In this document: positions 15,966-27,185 of the stretch, one piece after another
Layout of the letters: each line of letters begins with the position of its first letter
How positions within the stretch are numbered: the first letter of the stretch is position 1
Source of the DNA: Paenisporosarcina sp. FSL H8-0542
Lineage (GTDB): Bacteria; Bacillota; Bacilli; Bacillales_A; Planococcaceae
Direction: 5' to 3'
DNA length: 64,000 nucleotides
Assembly (NCBI RefSeq): GCF_038632915.1
Contig: NZ_CP152050.1
Coordinates: 1,395,001 to 1,459,000, forward strand
Notes under the pieces: generated by a model
What the model saw: only the letters and a program-made list of their open reading frames with translations
What the model was told of the DNA's origin: nothing
Database searches by the model: none
Program-made: the position numbers and the translations under genes

Positions 15966-17533
15966 TATTCCAATTGATCATCGAAATAATTGACGACTCC
16001 ATTGTAAATGCCCAAAGATGCTTGTTCTCTGAATTGTTCAGTCGTCACTGCACGTTCTTCTGATGGATTACTCAGGAAACCAAGTTCAATCAAGATCGCT
16101 TGCTGACGATTTTCTCGCAGTACAAGATAATTTCCAGGCTGAGCACCGCGGTCACGCAAGGAAATTGTGTTCCCAAGGGATCGATGGACACTTTGAGCAA
16201 GTCCTTTTTGATAGCCATGCATGTAATAAGTAGTGAACCCATTAATCGCACTGCTGTCGGTTGCGTCATAATGAACACTGATAAAAGCATCTGCAGCGAG
16301 TTGATGGCCGATAGCCACGCGTTTTCGTAAGTCAACATAGACATCGGAATCGCGTGTCATGACGACATTGGCACCTGCAGACTGTAATTTGCTTGCCAAA
16401 AGTTCAGATGTGCGAAGTGTAATCCCTTTTTCATCCGTCCCTCTGGCTCCTGTAGTGCCGTGATCATTTCCACCATGCCCAGGATCGACAACGATGGTTA
16501 ATCCATTTAATGTGCCTTTTTTACGTGTTGATTCTGATTTCTGTTGGTGTGTTTCTTTTTCAGAGGCATCGGTAGAGATTACCCAATTGGCAACATAGCC
16601 TTTCGTGCCATTTGGCGTGATTACTTCGTACCAATCTCCAGTTTGTCCGATTGTTTCAAATGATTCGCCAGCATTTGCACGATAGACGACTTCACCCGAT
16701 GTGTCAGGAGTGGAACGCAAATTCGTACCATTGTATACAATAAAGATATTTTTGATTTTCGTTTTTTTACTACCTTGTTCTTGTTTCGGCTTCTCGGAAG
16801 AAGCAGTACTGGCAGTCGTAGTCAACGTTCCATAAAAAGAATAGACCCAGCCATGTTCATTAGGTGAAAGTTCGATATTCACCCAATTGTGTTGTTTTTC
16901 AATAATTTTAAATCGTTCCCCTTTATTGACGTTGGCAACTTTTTTTGCTGTTAAATCTGGTTTGGAACGGACGTTAAGACTATCAACTGAAACTTCGAAC
17001 TGATTTTCTTTCTTCGCGCTTTGCTTTGAAGGCTTAGAATCGTTTGTTTGAACCGTTATGTATTCTTTCGCAACAAAACCTTTAACTTGATTAAAGGAAA
17101 TCTCAACCCATTTTCCATGATCAGTCAACAGTGTCGCTTGATCGCCTGCAGAAAGTTTTGCTAGGACTGCTGCATCAATCGAAGGTTGGGAACGGACATT
17201 CAATCTGTCTACTTTAGAAACAACAAGTTGTCCGGTCGCTTGTTTCTTTTCACCCAATTGCTTCGTGTACCAAGATGCAACCCATCCCTCAGAAGTTCCA
17301 CGACGAACCTTTAACCAATCACCCTGTTGTTCAAGAACTAGCATTTGATCGCCCATGTTCATAGAAGCAATAATCGGATAGGCAAGTCCCGGTCCTGAAC
17401 GTAAATGTAAATTTGATACAGTCGACTGGACATTTTCACCTTCAGCTTGTATAGATGAAGGTAGGATAAGAGATAATAATAAAAATAGTGCTACTAAAAT
17501 TTGCCCATTTTGTCGAAGTTGAAATTTTGTCAT
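15965..17533 (-). CDS. N-acetylmuramoyl-L-alanine amidase with four SH3b domains (YrvJ-like)
   Basis: A 522-residue secreted cell-wall hydrolase. After a signal peptide (FLLLSLILPSSIQA, cleavage near residue 30) come four bacterial SH3 domains at about 34-93, 105-166, 178-235 and 257-320, each with an N/H-LRS-x-P or NVRS-x-P signature, then a linker and an Amidase_3 domain from about 346 (VVDPGHGG zinc histidine region near 352, SVHYD, and the catalytic IELGFLSN near 481). It cleaves the bond between MurNAc and the stem peptide. ATG 17533 is chosen because AAAGGAGGG lies directly upstream; a start 21 bp earlier lacks a site. Synteny matches B. subtilis yrvJ ahead of hisS. Confidence 0.92.
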   Translation of the reverse strand: MTKFQLRQNGQILVALFLLLSLILPSSIQAEGENVQSTVSNLHLRSGPGLAYPIIASMNMGDQMLVLEQQGDWLKVRRGTSEGWVASWYTKQLGEKKQATGQLVVSKVDRLNVRSQPSIDAAVLAKLSAGDQATLLTDHGKWVEISFNQVKGFVAKEYITVQTNDSKPSKQSAKKENQFEVSVDSLNVRSKPDLTAKKVANVNKGERFKIIEKQHNWVNIELSPNEHGWVYSFYGTLTTTASTASSEKPKQEQGSKKTKIKNIFIVYNGTNLRSTPDTSGEVVYRANAGESFETIGQTGDWYEVITPNGTKGYVANWVISTDASEKETHQQKSESTRKKGTLNGLTIVVDPGHGGNDHGTTGARGTDEKGITLRTSELLASKLQSAGANVVMTRDSDVYVDLRKRVAIGHQLAADAFISVHYDATDSSAINGFTTYYMHGYQKGLAQSVHRSLGNTISLRDRGAQPGNYLVLRENRQQAILIELGFLSNPSEERAVTTEQFREQASLGIYNGVVNYFDDQLE

Positions 17534-17599
17534 AAAATCCCTCCTTTTGTACATTGTAAAGACTGTTGGCTGAAAAAACTATAGCTTTCTGAAAAAAGG

Positions 17600-17628
17600 T
17601 TGACATCTCAAACGACAGTCATTAAGAT
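17600..17628 (+). promoter_or_regulatory. Putative promoter of the hisS-aspS T-box transcript
   Basis: A perfect TTGACA at 17600-17605 is followed after 17 bp by TAAGAT (17623-17628). A TATAAT also occurs at 17633-17638 but is 27 bp from the TTGACA box and has no other good -35. Confidence 0.5.
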
Positions 17629-17644
17629 AAGGTATAATCTGAAT

Positions 17645-17918
17645 CAAACAAATTGCCAATGACCAAGAAAGTAGCTGTTTAATACGCTGTTAAGAGAGGG
17701 AAAGACGTGGCTGGAATCTTTCCTACAGAAGCACTCAGTGAACAACACTTGGTAGGTTTTTCGTCGAAATACCCTCGCGGTGCAGTAGGCGGAAACGGAA
17801 CCGGTCGTTATCCGGATTGAGAGGACACAAGTTTTTTGTGTCAATTAGGGTGGAACCGCGGAAGCTAACATTAGCTCTCGTCCCTTGCGTTTTTGCGCAA
17901 GGGGCGGGAGCTTTTTAT
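17645..17918 (+). ncRNA. T-box leader controlling hisS-aspS
   Basis: The T-box sequence AGGGTGGAACCGCGG is at 17847-17861. Downstream is the terminator hairpin (GCTCTCGTCCCTTGCG with GCGCAAGGGGCGGGAGC, then TTTTT), and upstream a structured Stem I region. The likely specifier is the histidine codon CAC at 17746-17748. Uncharged tRNA-His would pair with the specifier and the T-box bulge and allow read-through into hisS. Because aspS overlaps hisS, both synthetases should respond to histidine starvation. The specifier position is inferred, the T-box itself is clear. Confidence 0.92.
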
Positions 17919-17943
17919 ATTGTCAATGAAAGGAGACATTAAT

Positions 17944-19236
17944 ATGTCGATTAATGTGCCAAGAGGAACAAAAGATTTACTGCCAGGTGAAACAGAAAAG
18001 TGGCAAGCAGTTGAAGAATTAATTCGGGATACGTGTCGGTTGTTTCAGTATAAAGAAATCCGTACACCTATTTTTGAACATACTGAACTGTTCACGCGAA
18101 GTGTAGGAGATACGACAGATATCGTACAAAAAGAAATGTACACGTTTACCGACAGAGGCGACCGCTCCTTAACTTTACGCCCTGAGGGAACAGCATCAGT
18201 CGTACGTTCATTTGTAGAAAATAAATTATTCGGACTGCCTAATCAACCGGTTAAATTATATTACATGGGTCCGATGTTCCGATATGAGCGTCAACAAGCG
18301 GGTCGCTACCGTCAATTCGTACAATTCGGCGTTGAAGCAATCGGAAGTAAAGATCCAGCAATTGATGCTGAAGTCATGGCACTTGCTATGAATGTCTATA
18401 AAAAAGCAGGATTGAAGAAAATTAAATTGGTTCTCAATTCTTTAGGTGATACAGAAAGCCGACAAGCTCACCGTGATGCATTAATTGCTCACTTTGCTCC
18501 TCACATCCAAGAGTTTTGTTCGGACTGTCAAAACCGTCTGCAAAAAAATCCACTTCGTATTCTTGATTGCAAAGTAGACCGTGAGAATCCATTAATGGGT
18601 ACAGCTCCTCAATTACCGGACTACTTAAATGAAGAATCTCTAACTTATTTTGAAAAAGTAAAATACTACCTTGATATTTTATCGATTAAATATGAACTCG
18701 ATCCGAATTTAGTACGTGGTCTTGATTATTACAATCACACAGCTTTTGAAATCATGAGTGAAGGTGAAGGCTTTGGCGCAATAACGACTCTTTGTGGCGG
18801 TGGCCGTTATAATGGGTTAGTCGAAGAACTAGGTGGACCAGATTCTCCTGGGATTGGCTTTGGAATGAGTATCGAACGATTATTATTGGCATTGGAAGCA
18901 GAAGGTGAATCGTACACAAATAACGAATCCCTCGACGTTTATGTGGTAGCAATGGGTGAAGCTGCGAAAGATAAAGCCGTTTCATTCGTTTCCCAACTTC
19001 GTCAAAACAATATTTCAGCGGAAATGGATTACTTAGACCGTAAAGTGAAAGCGCAAATGAAATCGGCAGATCGTCTGAACGCAAAATTCTCAGTAGTTAT
19101 CGGAGATAATGAACTGGCAACGGGCAAAGTTTCACTGAAATATTTAGCAAATGGTACGCAGCAGGAATTGGCATTCGATGAAATTGTTGAACAATTTGAA
19201 GAAATCGCAACTAGAGCAATGGAGGAATTAGCATGA
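17944..19236 (+). CDS. hisS: Histidine--tRNA ligase
   Basis: A class II aminoacyl-tRNA synthetase of 430 residues. Motifs are visible: the N-terminal [11 protein letters not shown], motif 2 [15 protein letters not shown] near residue 109, the histidine-binding [12 protein letters not shown] near 258, and motif 3 GFGMSIERL near 304, followed by the anticodon-binding domain. ATG 17944 follows AAAGGAG at normal spacing; an upstream in-frame extension starting at 17893 would lie inside the T-box terminator and is wrong. The last four bases overlap aspS (ATGA). Confidence 0.97.
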   Translation: MSINVPRGTKDLLPGETEKWQAVEELIRDTCRLFQYKEIRTPIFEHTELFTRSVGDTTDIVQKEMYTFTDRGDRSLTLRPEGTASVVRSFVENKLFGLPNQPVKLYYMGPMFRYERQQAGRYRQFVQFGVEAIGSKDPAIDAEVMALAMNVYKKAGLKKIKLVLNSLGDTESRQAHRDALIAHFAPHIQEFCSDCQNRLQKNPLRILDCKVDRENPLMGTAPQLPDYLNEESLTYFEKVKYYLDILSIKYELDPNLVRGLDYYNHTAFEIMSEGEGFGAITTLCGGGRYNGLVEELGGPDSPGIGFGMSIERLLLALEAEGESYTNNESLDVYVVAMGEAAKDKAVSFVSQLRQNNISAEMDYLDRKVKAQMKSADRLNAKFSVVIGDNELATGKVSLKYLANGTQQELAFDEIVEQFEEIATRAMEELA

Positions 19237-21020
19237 CAAAACGTACACATCCATGTGGAGAAGTAGCAGAACAGGCAATTGGGCAACAAGTCGTATTAAA
19301 AGGATGGGTTCAAAAAAGACGTGATTTGGGCGGATTGATTTTCGTGGATCTTCGCGACCGTTCGGGCATCGTACAAATTGTTTTCAACCCGGACATTTCC
19401 CAGGAAGCGTTGGCTATCGCAGACAAATTACGTAATGAGTTTGTCGTTGAAGTGAGCGGGGAAGTAGTTGCCCGTCAAGAATCACAAGTGAATCCTAACA
19501 TGGTAACGGGACGTATCGAAGTTCAGGCAAATCTTGTGACCATTGTTAATGAAGCGAAAAATCCACCATTTGCGATTGAAAACCAAACAGATGTCAGCGA
19601 AGACTTACGATTGAAATATCGTTATTTAGACCTTCGCCGTCCGGTAATGTATGAAACATTTAAAATGCGTTCAGAAGTAACAAAATCGATTCGACGATTC
19701 CTCGATGAAGAAACATTCCTTGAAGTGGAAACACCAATCCTTACGAAATCAACACCGGAAGGAGCACGTGACTATTTAGTACCAAGCCGTGTGCATGACG
19801 GGGAATTTTACGCATTGCCACAATCACCTCAATTGTTCAAACAAATGCTGATGGTGTCAGGCTTTGAAAAATACTACCAGATTGCGCGTTGTTTCCGCGA
19901 TGAAGATTTACGTGCAGACCGTCAACCTGAATTTACTCAAATCGACATGGAAATGAGCTTCATGTCAATGGAAGATATTCTTGAAATGAACGAACGCATG
20001 ATGAAGAAAATGATGAAAGACGTCAAAGGCATTGAAATTGAAACGCCTTTCCGACGCATGAAATACACAGAGGCAATGGATCGATTCGGTTCTGATAAAC
20101 CTGATGTCCGTTTTGGTCTTGAACTTCAGGACGTATCAGCATTGGTTGCGGATTCTTCATTCAAAGTATTTGCTGGTGCCGTTGAAAATGGTGGCCAAGT
20201 GAAGGCAATCAATGTCAAAGGGTCAGCTGACAACTATTCACGAAAAGATATCGATGCGTTAGGTGAGTTTGCCGGTCGCTATGGTGCGAAAGGTCTTGCT
20301 TGGTTAAAAGTCGATGCAGAAGGATTGAAAGGACCAATCGCTAAATTCTTTGAAGGTGAAGCAGGCGAGAAATTAGTTCAAACACTAAGCGCTGAAGCGG
20401 GAGATTTATTGTTGTTTGTTGCAGACAAAAAATCGGTTGTTGCCGATGCTTTAGGTGCGCTTCGCATGAAATTAGGAAAAGAACTTCAATTGATCGATGA
20501 AAGCAAATTTGCTTTCTTATGGATTATTGATTGGCCGTTATTTGAATATGACGATCAGGAAGGTCGTTATTATGCAGCTCACCATCCATTCACGATGCCT
20601 TTCGTTGAAGACATCGAATTAATGGATACGGACCCAGCAAGCGTCCGCGCACAAGCCTATGACTTAGTGTTAAATGGTTATGAGCTAGGTGGCGGATCAC
20701 TGCGTATTTATGAACGTGATGTGCAAGAAAAAATGTTCAGTATTCTTGGTTTTTCTCAGGAAGAAGCGACAGCTCAGTTCGGCTTTTTGCTTGAAGCGTT
20801 TGAGTATGGAACACCTCCGCACGGTGGTATTGCATTAGGATTGGACCGATTAGTTATGTTATTGGCTGGTCGCACAAACTTACGTGACACAATTGCTTTC
20901 CCTAAAACTGCGAGTGCAAGCGATATTTTAACAAAAGCACCAAGCCCAGTCTCGGAAGAACAATTGAAAGATTTATCATTGGCAATCAGTATTCAGAAAA
21001 ATCTAAAATCAGGTGAATAA
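19233..21020 (+). CDS. aspS: Aspartate--tRNA ligase
   Basis: A protein of 595 residues, the bacterial-type AspRS length, with an N-terminal OB-fold anticodon domain ([20 protein letters not shown]), class II catalytic core split by the bacterial GAD insertion, and motifs [28 protein letters not shown] (motif 2) and [13 protein letters not shown] (motif 3). It starts inside the end of hisS, so the two are translationally coupled under the T-box. Whether it is discriminating or also charges tRNA-Asn was not determined from sequence. Confidence 0.97.
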   Translation: MTKRTHPCGEVAEQAIGQQVVLKGWVQKRRDLGGLIFVDLRDRSGIVQIVFNPDISQEALAIADKLRNEFVVEVSGEVVARQESQVNPNMVTGRIEVQANLVTIVNEAKNPPFAIENQTDVSEDLRLKYRYLDLRRPVMYETFKMRSEVTKSIRRFLDEETFLEVETPILTKSTPEGARDYLVPSRVHDGEFYALPQSPQLFKQMLMVSGFEKYYQIARCFRDEDLRADRQPEFTQIDMEMSFMSMEDILEMNERMMKKMMKDVKGIEIETPFRRMKYTEAMDRFGSDKPDVRFGLELQDVSALVADSSFKVFAGAVENGGQVKAINVKGSADNYSRKDIDALGEFAGRYGAKGLAWLKVDAEGLKGPIAKFFEGEAGEKLVQTLSAEAGDLLLFVADKKSVVADALGALRMKLGKELQLIDESKFAFLWIIDWPLFEYDDQEGRYYAAHHPFTMPFVEDIELMDTDPASVRAQAYDLVLNGYELGGGSLRIYERDVQEKMFSILGFSQEEATAQFGFLLEAFEYGTPPHGGIALGLDRLVMLLAGRTNLRDTIAFPKTASASDILTKAPSPVSEEQLKDLSLAISIQKNLKSGE

Positions 21021-21025
21021 GAGGC

Positions 21026-21054
21026 TTGAATTTCTAAAATAGATATGATAGGAT
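21026..21054 (+). promoter_or_regulatory. Putative promoter of the 6S RNA
   Basis: TTGAAT (21026-21031) and TAGGAT (21049-21054) with 17-bp spacing, placing transcription start at about 21061, right at the first base of the RNA's closing stem. Confidence 0.55.
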
Positions 21055-21059
21055 ACTTG

Positions 21060-21297
21060 TAACACGAATCCTGATGTGTTCGTTAATTGCCAATCGCTTT
21101 TGACCGAACAATAATATCGTCGGGAATCCTCCTTTTATAATGGCTAACATGCCCCCAGGGGACGTTATAAGTTGTAAAGTGGATACCCACCTGCTGTGTG
21201 CGGGTTCAAAACGATACGCTTCATAATGACGGCACGATTGGGATTCGTCCTACATTATGAATAATCCCTCTAGCTTGTTTCAAGCTAGAGGGTTTTT
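21060..21297 (+). ncRNA. bsrB: 6S RNA (BsrB/SsrS type)
   Basis: The RNA lies between aspS and tcdA, the same location as bsrB in B. subtilis. Ends pair as ACGAATCC (21064-21071) with GGATTCGT (21241-21248), enclosing a long, partly paired rod with an unpaired centre, the hallmark of 6S RNA, which mimics an open promoter and sequesters the sigma-A RNA polymerase holoenzyme. The coordinates include the 3' terminator, a perfect 12-bp hairpin CCCTCTAGCTTG/CAAGCTAGAGGG (21266-21292) plus T run. The mature RNA probably ends near 21255. No open reading frame competes. Confidence 0.85.
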
Positions 21298-21344
21298 AAT
21301 GATTACAATCCCGACTAAAACGATATAGATTGTGAGGACAACAT

Positions 21345-22106
21345 ATGTTACACCAATTTTCACGAAATGAATTAGCCATAGGTACTGAAGGTGTCGACCT
21401 GCTAAAAAACACGACAGTCGCTATTTTGGGTGTTGGAGGCGTAGGTTCTTTTGCTGCGGAAGCATGTGCCAGAAGCGGCATCGGGAAAATCATCCTCGTT
21501 GATAAAGACAATGTAGATATTACAAATATCAATCGCCAATTGGTTGCTTATACATCAACAGTAGGACGCTCGAAGTCCGAAGTAATGAAGGAACGAATTT
21601 TGGACATCAATCCTGCATGTGAAGTACATGATTTGCACATGTTCTATACAGAAGAAACATACGAAGAATTCTTCAGCCATAACTTGGATTACGTGATTGA
21701 TGCTTCTGATACTATCATTTACAAAATACATTTAATGAAAGAATGTCTGGCTCGAGGCGTCAAAGTCATTTCAAGTATGGGGGCAGCAAATAAAACAGAC
21801 CCTACACGATTCAAAATTGCTGATATTTCTAAAACACATACGGATCCTTTGGCAAAAGTGATTCGTTCAAAACTTCGTAAAGAAGGAATCTATAAAGGAA
21901 TTCCTGTTGTTTTTTCTGACGAAAGCCCGATTGTCGTTCGAGAAGATGTGGTGGAAACAGTTGGTAAGCCAGATGCGAAAATTCGTAAGGCAAAAATGCC
22001 ACCATCGTCGAACGCATTCGTACCGTCTGTTGCCGGATTAGTGGCAGCAAGCTGGGTTATTAACGATATTACTAAAGAAATTCCGGTAAAACGCGTACGT
22101 TCTTAA
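21345..22106 (+). CDS. tcdA: tRNA threonylcarbamoyladenosine dehydratase (cyclic t6A37 synthase)
   Basis: A 253-residue E1/ThiF-type protein (B. subtilis YrvM). It uses ATP to cyclise N6-threonylcarbamoyladenosine at position 37 of tRNAs decoding ANN codons. The nucleotide-binding GVGGVGSFAAEACARSGIG (residues 28-46) and DKDNVDITNINRQ are typical, and the later SMGAANKTDPTR matches the TcdA subgroup. ATG 21345 follows GTGAGGAC. It probably has its own promoter downstream of the 6S terminator. Confidence 0.93.
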   Translation: MLHQFSRNELAIGTEGVDLLKNTTVAILGVGGVGSFAAEACARSGIGKIILVDKDNVDITNINRQLVAYTSTVGRSKSEVMKERILDINPACEVHDLHMFYTEETYEEFFSHNLDYVIDASDTIIYKIHLMKECLARGVKVISSMGAANKTDPTRFKIADISKTHTDPLAKVIRSKLRKEGIYKGIPVVFSDESPIVVREDVVETVGKPDAKIRKAKMPPSSNAFVPSVAGLVAASWVINDITKEIPVKRVRS

Positions 22107-22120
22107 TTAATTTGAGAAGG

Positions 22121-22153
22121 CGACCCTTCAAGTTAAACTGGGGTGGTCTTTTT
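22121..22153 (+). terminator. Terminator after tcdA
   Basis: GCGACCC and GGGTGGTC form an imperfect stem followed by six T. Confidence 0.6.
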
Positions 22154-22172
22154 TCTTGTGATGAATTAGGTG

Positions 22173-22250
22173 ATAGGGGCAACTTTTGTGCGGAATGGGG
22201 CAACTCTCGAGCGAATAGGGGCAACTTTCACGTTTATAGGGGCAACTAAC
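22173..22250. repeat. Array of four GGGGCAACT cores at exact 21-bp spacing
   Basis: GGGGCAACT begins at 22176, 22197, 22218 and 22239, every interval exactly 21 bp, most units preceded by ATA. Sequence between cores is variable. Both strands are open across it, and the minus strand reads as a VAPI-type heptapeptide repeat, but no ribosome binding site supports translation. It lies in the convergent gap between tcdA and rarA. Confidence 0.8.
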
Positions 22251-22281
22251 CAATTTCCTCCTAATTCTTCACCACAACACA

Positions 22282-22320
22282 TAAAAAGACCTGAACCGCT
22301 CGCTGGCGATTCAGGTCTTC
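22282..22320 (-). terminator. Terminator of rarA
   Basis: AAGACCTGAA (22286-22295) pairs with TTCAGGTCTT (22310-22319); on the minus strand a T run follows. The stem overlaps the last codons of rarA. Confidence 0.8.
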
Positions 22321-23600
22321 TTTCCTTTAAATGATTCCAACTTCTGATAAATACCCGCAAGTTTCTTTTCTTCGCCCGCGAGCACCGGATTGTAATACTT
22401 CGAACCAATCAAATTGTCAGGCAGATAGGTTTGATTGACCCAACCGCCAAATGATCCAATCGGTGTGTTGTGCGGATATAAATATCCTTCGTGTCCGAGT
22501 GCAGCTGCTCCTGCATAATGTGTATCTTTCAGATGGTTCGGGATATCGCCAACTTTTCCGGCATGAATGGAAGCAATGGCAGCATCAATTGCTTTATAAG
22601 CTGAATTGGATTTCTCCGATAAACACATTTCCACGACAGCATTTGCCAACGGAATGCGAGCTTCCGGCAACCCCAATCGTTCAGCTGCCTGGATGCTCGC
22701 AAGAACGTGCGCACCTACGGCTGGATTTGCAACGCCGATATCTTCGTATGCCATGACAAGAAGGCGTCTCGAGACTGCTACCAAATCACCATTTTCAAGT
22801 AAATGAGCCAAGTAATACATGGCCGCATTGACGTCACTTCCGCGCACGGATTTTTGCAATGCAGATAACAAATTATAAAAATGAGACCCTTTTTTATCCC
22901 CGAACACGCCGATGCGATCGACGAGATTTTGAAGCAAAGCATCGTCTACTACAACCACGCCATCTTCATCGTCAGACGCGGAAACGACAGATTCAAGCAG
23001 AGTCAAAGCTTTTCGGGCATCACCATTTGCCGCTTCTGCGATTTTCATTTGCTGTTCTTCAGAGATATTAATCTTTTGTCGGCCCAGGCCGCGTTTGTCG
23101 TCTTGTAATGCGCGTTGTATCAATACCAATAAGTCTTCAGCCGTCAAACGTTTCAGTTGTTTGATTTCACCGCAACGGGAACGGATAGCCGGGTTTACAT
23201 CATGAAATGGATTTTCCGTTGTGGCACCAATCAATACGATTGCGCCGCTTTCAACATGGGGGAGCAAAGTATCTTGCTGTAATTTATTGAAACGATGGAT
23301 CTCATCAAGGAATAACAGAACTTTTCCTGTTACGCGTGACTCAGCCACCACTTCTTCTATATCTTTCTTGCCTGAGCGTGTCGCATTAAGTGCGATGAAA
23401 GAAAGATTGCTAGTACCGGCAATGGCATAAGCTAGGGACGTCTTGCCGATTCCCGGCTCACCGTATAACAACATTGAAGGGACATGGCCGTTCGCAATCA
23501 TTTTATATAAAGGTGTGTGTTTTCCGATTATGTCTTGCTGACCAGCGATTTCATCCAATTTTTGCGGTCTCATTCGATAAGCAAGTGGTTCGTTTTGCAT
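22311..23600 (-). CDS. rarA: Replication-associated recombination protein A (RarA/MgsA AAA+ ATPase)
   Basis: A protein of 429 residues related to clamp-loader ATPases, acting at stalled forks with SSB. Walker A GEPGIGKTS near residue 46, Walker B LLFLDEIHRFN near 95, sensor 1 GATTENP and the conserved PLAYRMRP N-terminus are all visible, followed by the MgsA C-terminal tetramerisation domain (VRGSDVNAAMYYLAHLL). It starts divergently from cymR, as in B. subtilis (yrvN). Confidence 0.95.
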   Translation of the reverse strand: MQNEPLAYRMRPQKLDEIAGQQDIIGKHTPLYKMIANGHVPSMLLYGEPGIGKTSLAYAIAGTSNLSFIALNATRSGKKDIEEVVAESRVTGKVLLFLDEIHRFNKLQQDTLLPHVESGAIVLIGATTENPFHDVNPAIRSRCGEIKQLKRLTAEDLLVLIQRALQDDKRGLGRQKINISEEQQMKIAEAANGDARKALTLLESVVSASDDEDGVVVVDDALLQNLVDRIGVFGDKKGSHFYNLLSALQKSVRGSDVNAAMYYLAHLLENGDLVAVSRRLLVMAYEDIGVANPAVGAHVLASIQAAERLGLPEARIPLANAVVEMCLSEKSNSAYKAIDAAIASIHAGKVGDIPNHLKDTHYAGAAALGHEGYLYPHNTPIGSFGGWVNQTYLPDNLIGSKYYNPVLAGEEKKLAGIYQKLESFKGKKT

Positions 23601-23734
23601 CGTGAGTACCTCCTAAATTCGTACATTTGTTCTCTAGTATACGTGTTACCGGTCGAAAAGTCATTTCACAGGCGATTGGTCGGAAATGTGATATACTATG
23701 TAGATGATTTTAAGGATTATACGGGGTGAATAAC

Positions 23735-24154
23735 GTGAGAATTTCGACAAAAGGTCGATATGGATTAACGATTATGATAGAGCTAGCCAAACAATTTGGA
23801 GAAGGTCCAGTACCTCTCCGTCAAATAGCATCAGACAATGATTTATCGGAAGCTTATTTAGAACAATTGGTTTCACCGCTTCGTAATTCTGGCCTAGTTA
23901 AAAGTGTTCGCGGAGCACACGGTGGATATATGCTTTCAAAGCCACCTCATTTAATTTCTGCCGGTGATGTCATCCGAGTACTGGAAGGACCGATTCAACC
24001 GGTGGAAGGCATTGAAAATGAAGCTCCTCCTCAACGAGAATTGTGGCTTCGCATTCGTGATGCCGTAAAAACCGTTCTGGATACTACAACGATTGAAGAT
24101 TTAGCTAAATTCAGTGACACGTCATCAGATGACGGATACATGTATTACATTTAA
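23735..24154 (+). CDS. cymR: Rrf2-family cysteine metabolism repressor CymR
   Basis: A 139-residue Rrf2 regulator. The winged helix (RISTKGRYGLTIMIEL, then DNDLSEAYLEQLVSPLRNSG) is closely similar to CymR, which represses cystine uptake and sulfur-assimilation genes together with CysK. It lacks the three-cysteine cluster of IscR, so it is not an Fe-S protein. GTG 23735 is chosen (MRISTKGRYG), with GGGGTGA upstream, against a GTG nine bases earlier that overlaps that site. It is next to iscS and mnmA, the cysteine-consuming tRNA thiolation pair. Confidence 0.93.
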   Translation: MRISTKGRYGLTIMIELAKQFGEGPVPLRQIASDNDLSEAYLEQLVSPLRNSGLVKSVRGAHGGYMLSKPPHLISAGDVIRVLEGPIQPVEGIENEAPPQRELWLRIRDAVKTVLDTTTIEDLAKFSDTSSDDGYMYYI

Positions 24155-24204
24155 GTGTGCGTTCAAAAAACGATTTTTGAACAACCTTTAAAAAGGAGTT
24201 CGAC

Positions 24205-26489
<2,285 letters not shown>

Positions 26490-26507
26490 TGAACGAGGAG
26501 TGAGAAG

Positions 26508-27164
26508 ATGAAAGAATTGGAACTTGGCATTGCAGCCATTCAAAACAAAGATTATGAACAAGCTGTTGTTCATTTCAATAATGCAATTGAAGAAGAGCCG
26601 AATAACCCACTTGGATATATTAACTTTGGAAACTTACTGGCACGCATGAATGAAACAGAACGTGCTGAACGCTTCTTCCAAAAGGCTATTACTCTGGATG
26701 AAAAAGCAGCGACAGCTTTTTATGGATTGGCTAATTTATATTACGAGCAGGAACGTTACGAAGAAGCGGCGAAGCTTTATGAGAAATCGATTCAGTTTGG
26801 CATTCAAGGTGCTGACGCTTACTTCATGTTAGGGAAATGCTTCGAACGATTGGGGAACCCTAAACTTGCACTGCCTTATTTACAGCGTGCAGCTGAACTT
26901 GAGCCAACAGATGTACAAATCCGCTTGTCTTACGGCATCGGATTGGCAGCTCTTGAAATGTTCAAGGAAGCTGAACCAGAATTTATGTATGTCATTCATG
27001 AAGACTTGAACAATGCAGATGCCCACTACAATTTGGGCGTTTTGTACGCTGTCTCCACAGACCGCACAAATGATGCGTTGTATCATTTGAAACAGGCGTA
27101 TACGTTGCAACCGAATTTCGAACAGGCACGTTATGTGTACGACATGATTGCATTAAGTCAATAA
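26508..27164 (+). CDS. TPR-repeat protein (YrrB-like)
   Basis: A protein of 218 residues built almost entirely of about six tetratricopeptide repeats (for example NPLGYINFGNLLARMNETE, AATAFYGLANLYYEQERYEE, ADAYFMLGKCFERLGNPK). It has no signal or membrane segment, so a cytosolic scaffold for protein contacts. The corresponding B. subtilis gene lies in the same place between mnmA and recD2. Partners are unknown. The gene is closely packed in the same transcript (19 bp after mnmA, 21 bp before recD2). Confidence 0.9.
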   Translation: MKELELGIAAIQNKDYEQAVVHFNNAIEEEPNNPLGYINFGNLLARMNETERAERFFQKAITLDEKAATAFYGLANLYYEQERYEEAAKLYEKSIQFGIQGADAYFMLGKCFERLGNPKLALPYLQRAAELEPTDVQIRLSYGIGLAALEMFKEAEPEFMYVIHEDLNNADAHYNLGVLYAVSTDRTNDALYHLKQAYTLQPNFEQARYVYDMIALSQ

Positions 27165-27185
27165 CCATTCTAGGAGGCGACAGCT

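Noticed and set aside
17600-17638. TTGACA with TATAAT as one promoter upstream of hisS
   Set aside because: The two boxes are 27 bp apart, too far for sigma-A. TAAGAT at 17 bp is preferred as the -10.
17893-17943. N-terminal extension of HisRS
   Set aside because: Its coding bases form the T-box terminator hairpin.
22173-22250. Possible CRISPR array
   Set aside because: The conserved core is only 9 bp and intervals are 12 bp, far too short for repeat-spacer structure.
22166-22408. 80-codon minus-strand open frame with VAPI-type heptapeptides
   Set aside because: Starts inside rarA out of frame without a ribosome binding site. The repeat is kept as DNA-level finding only.
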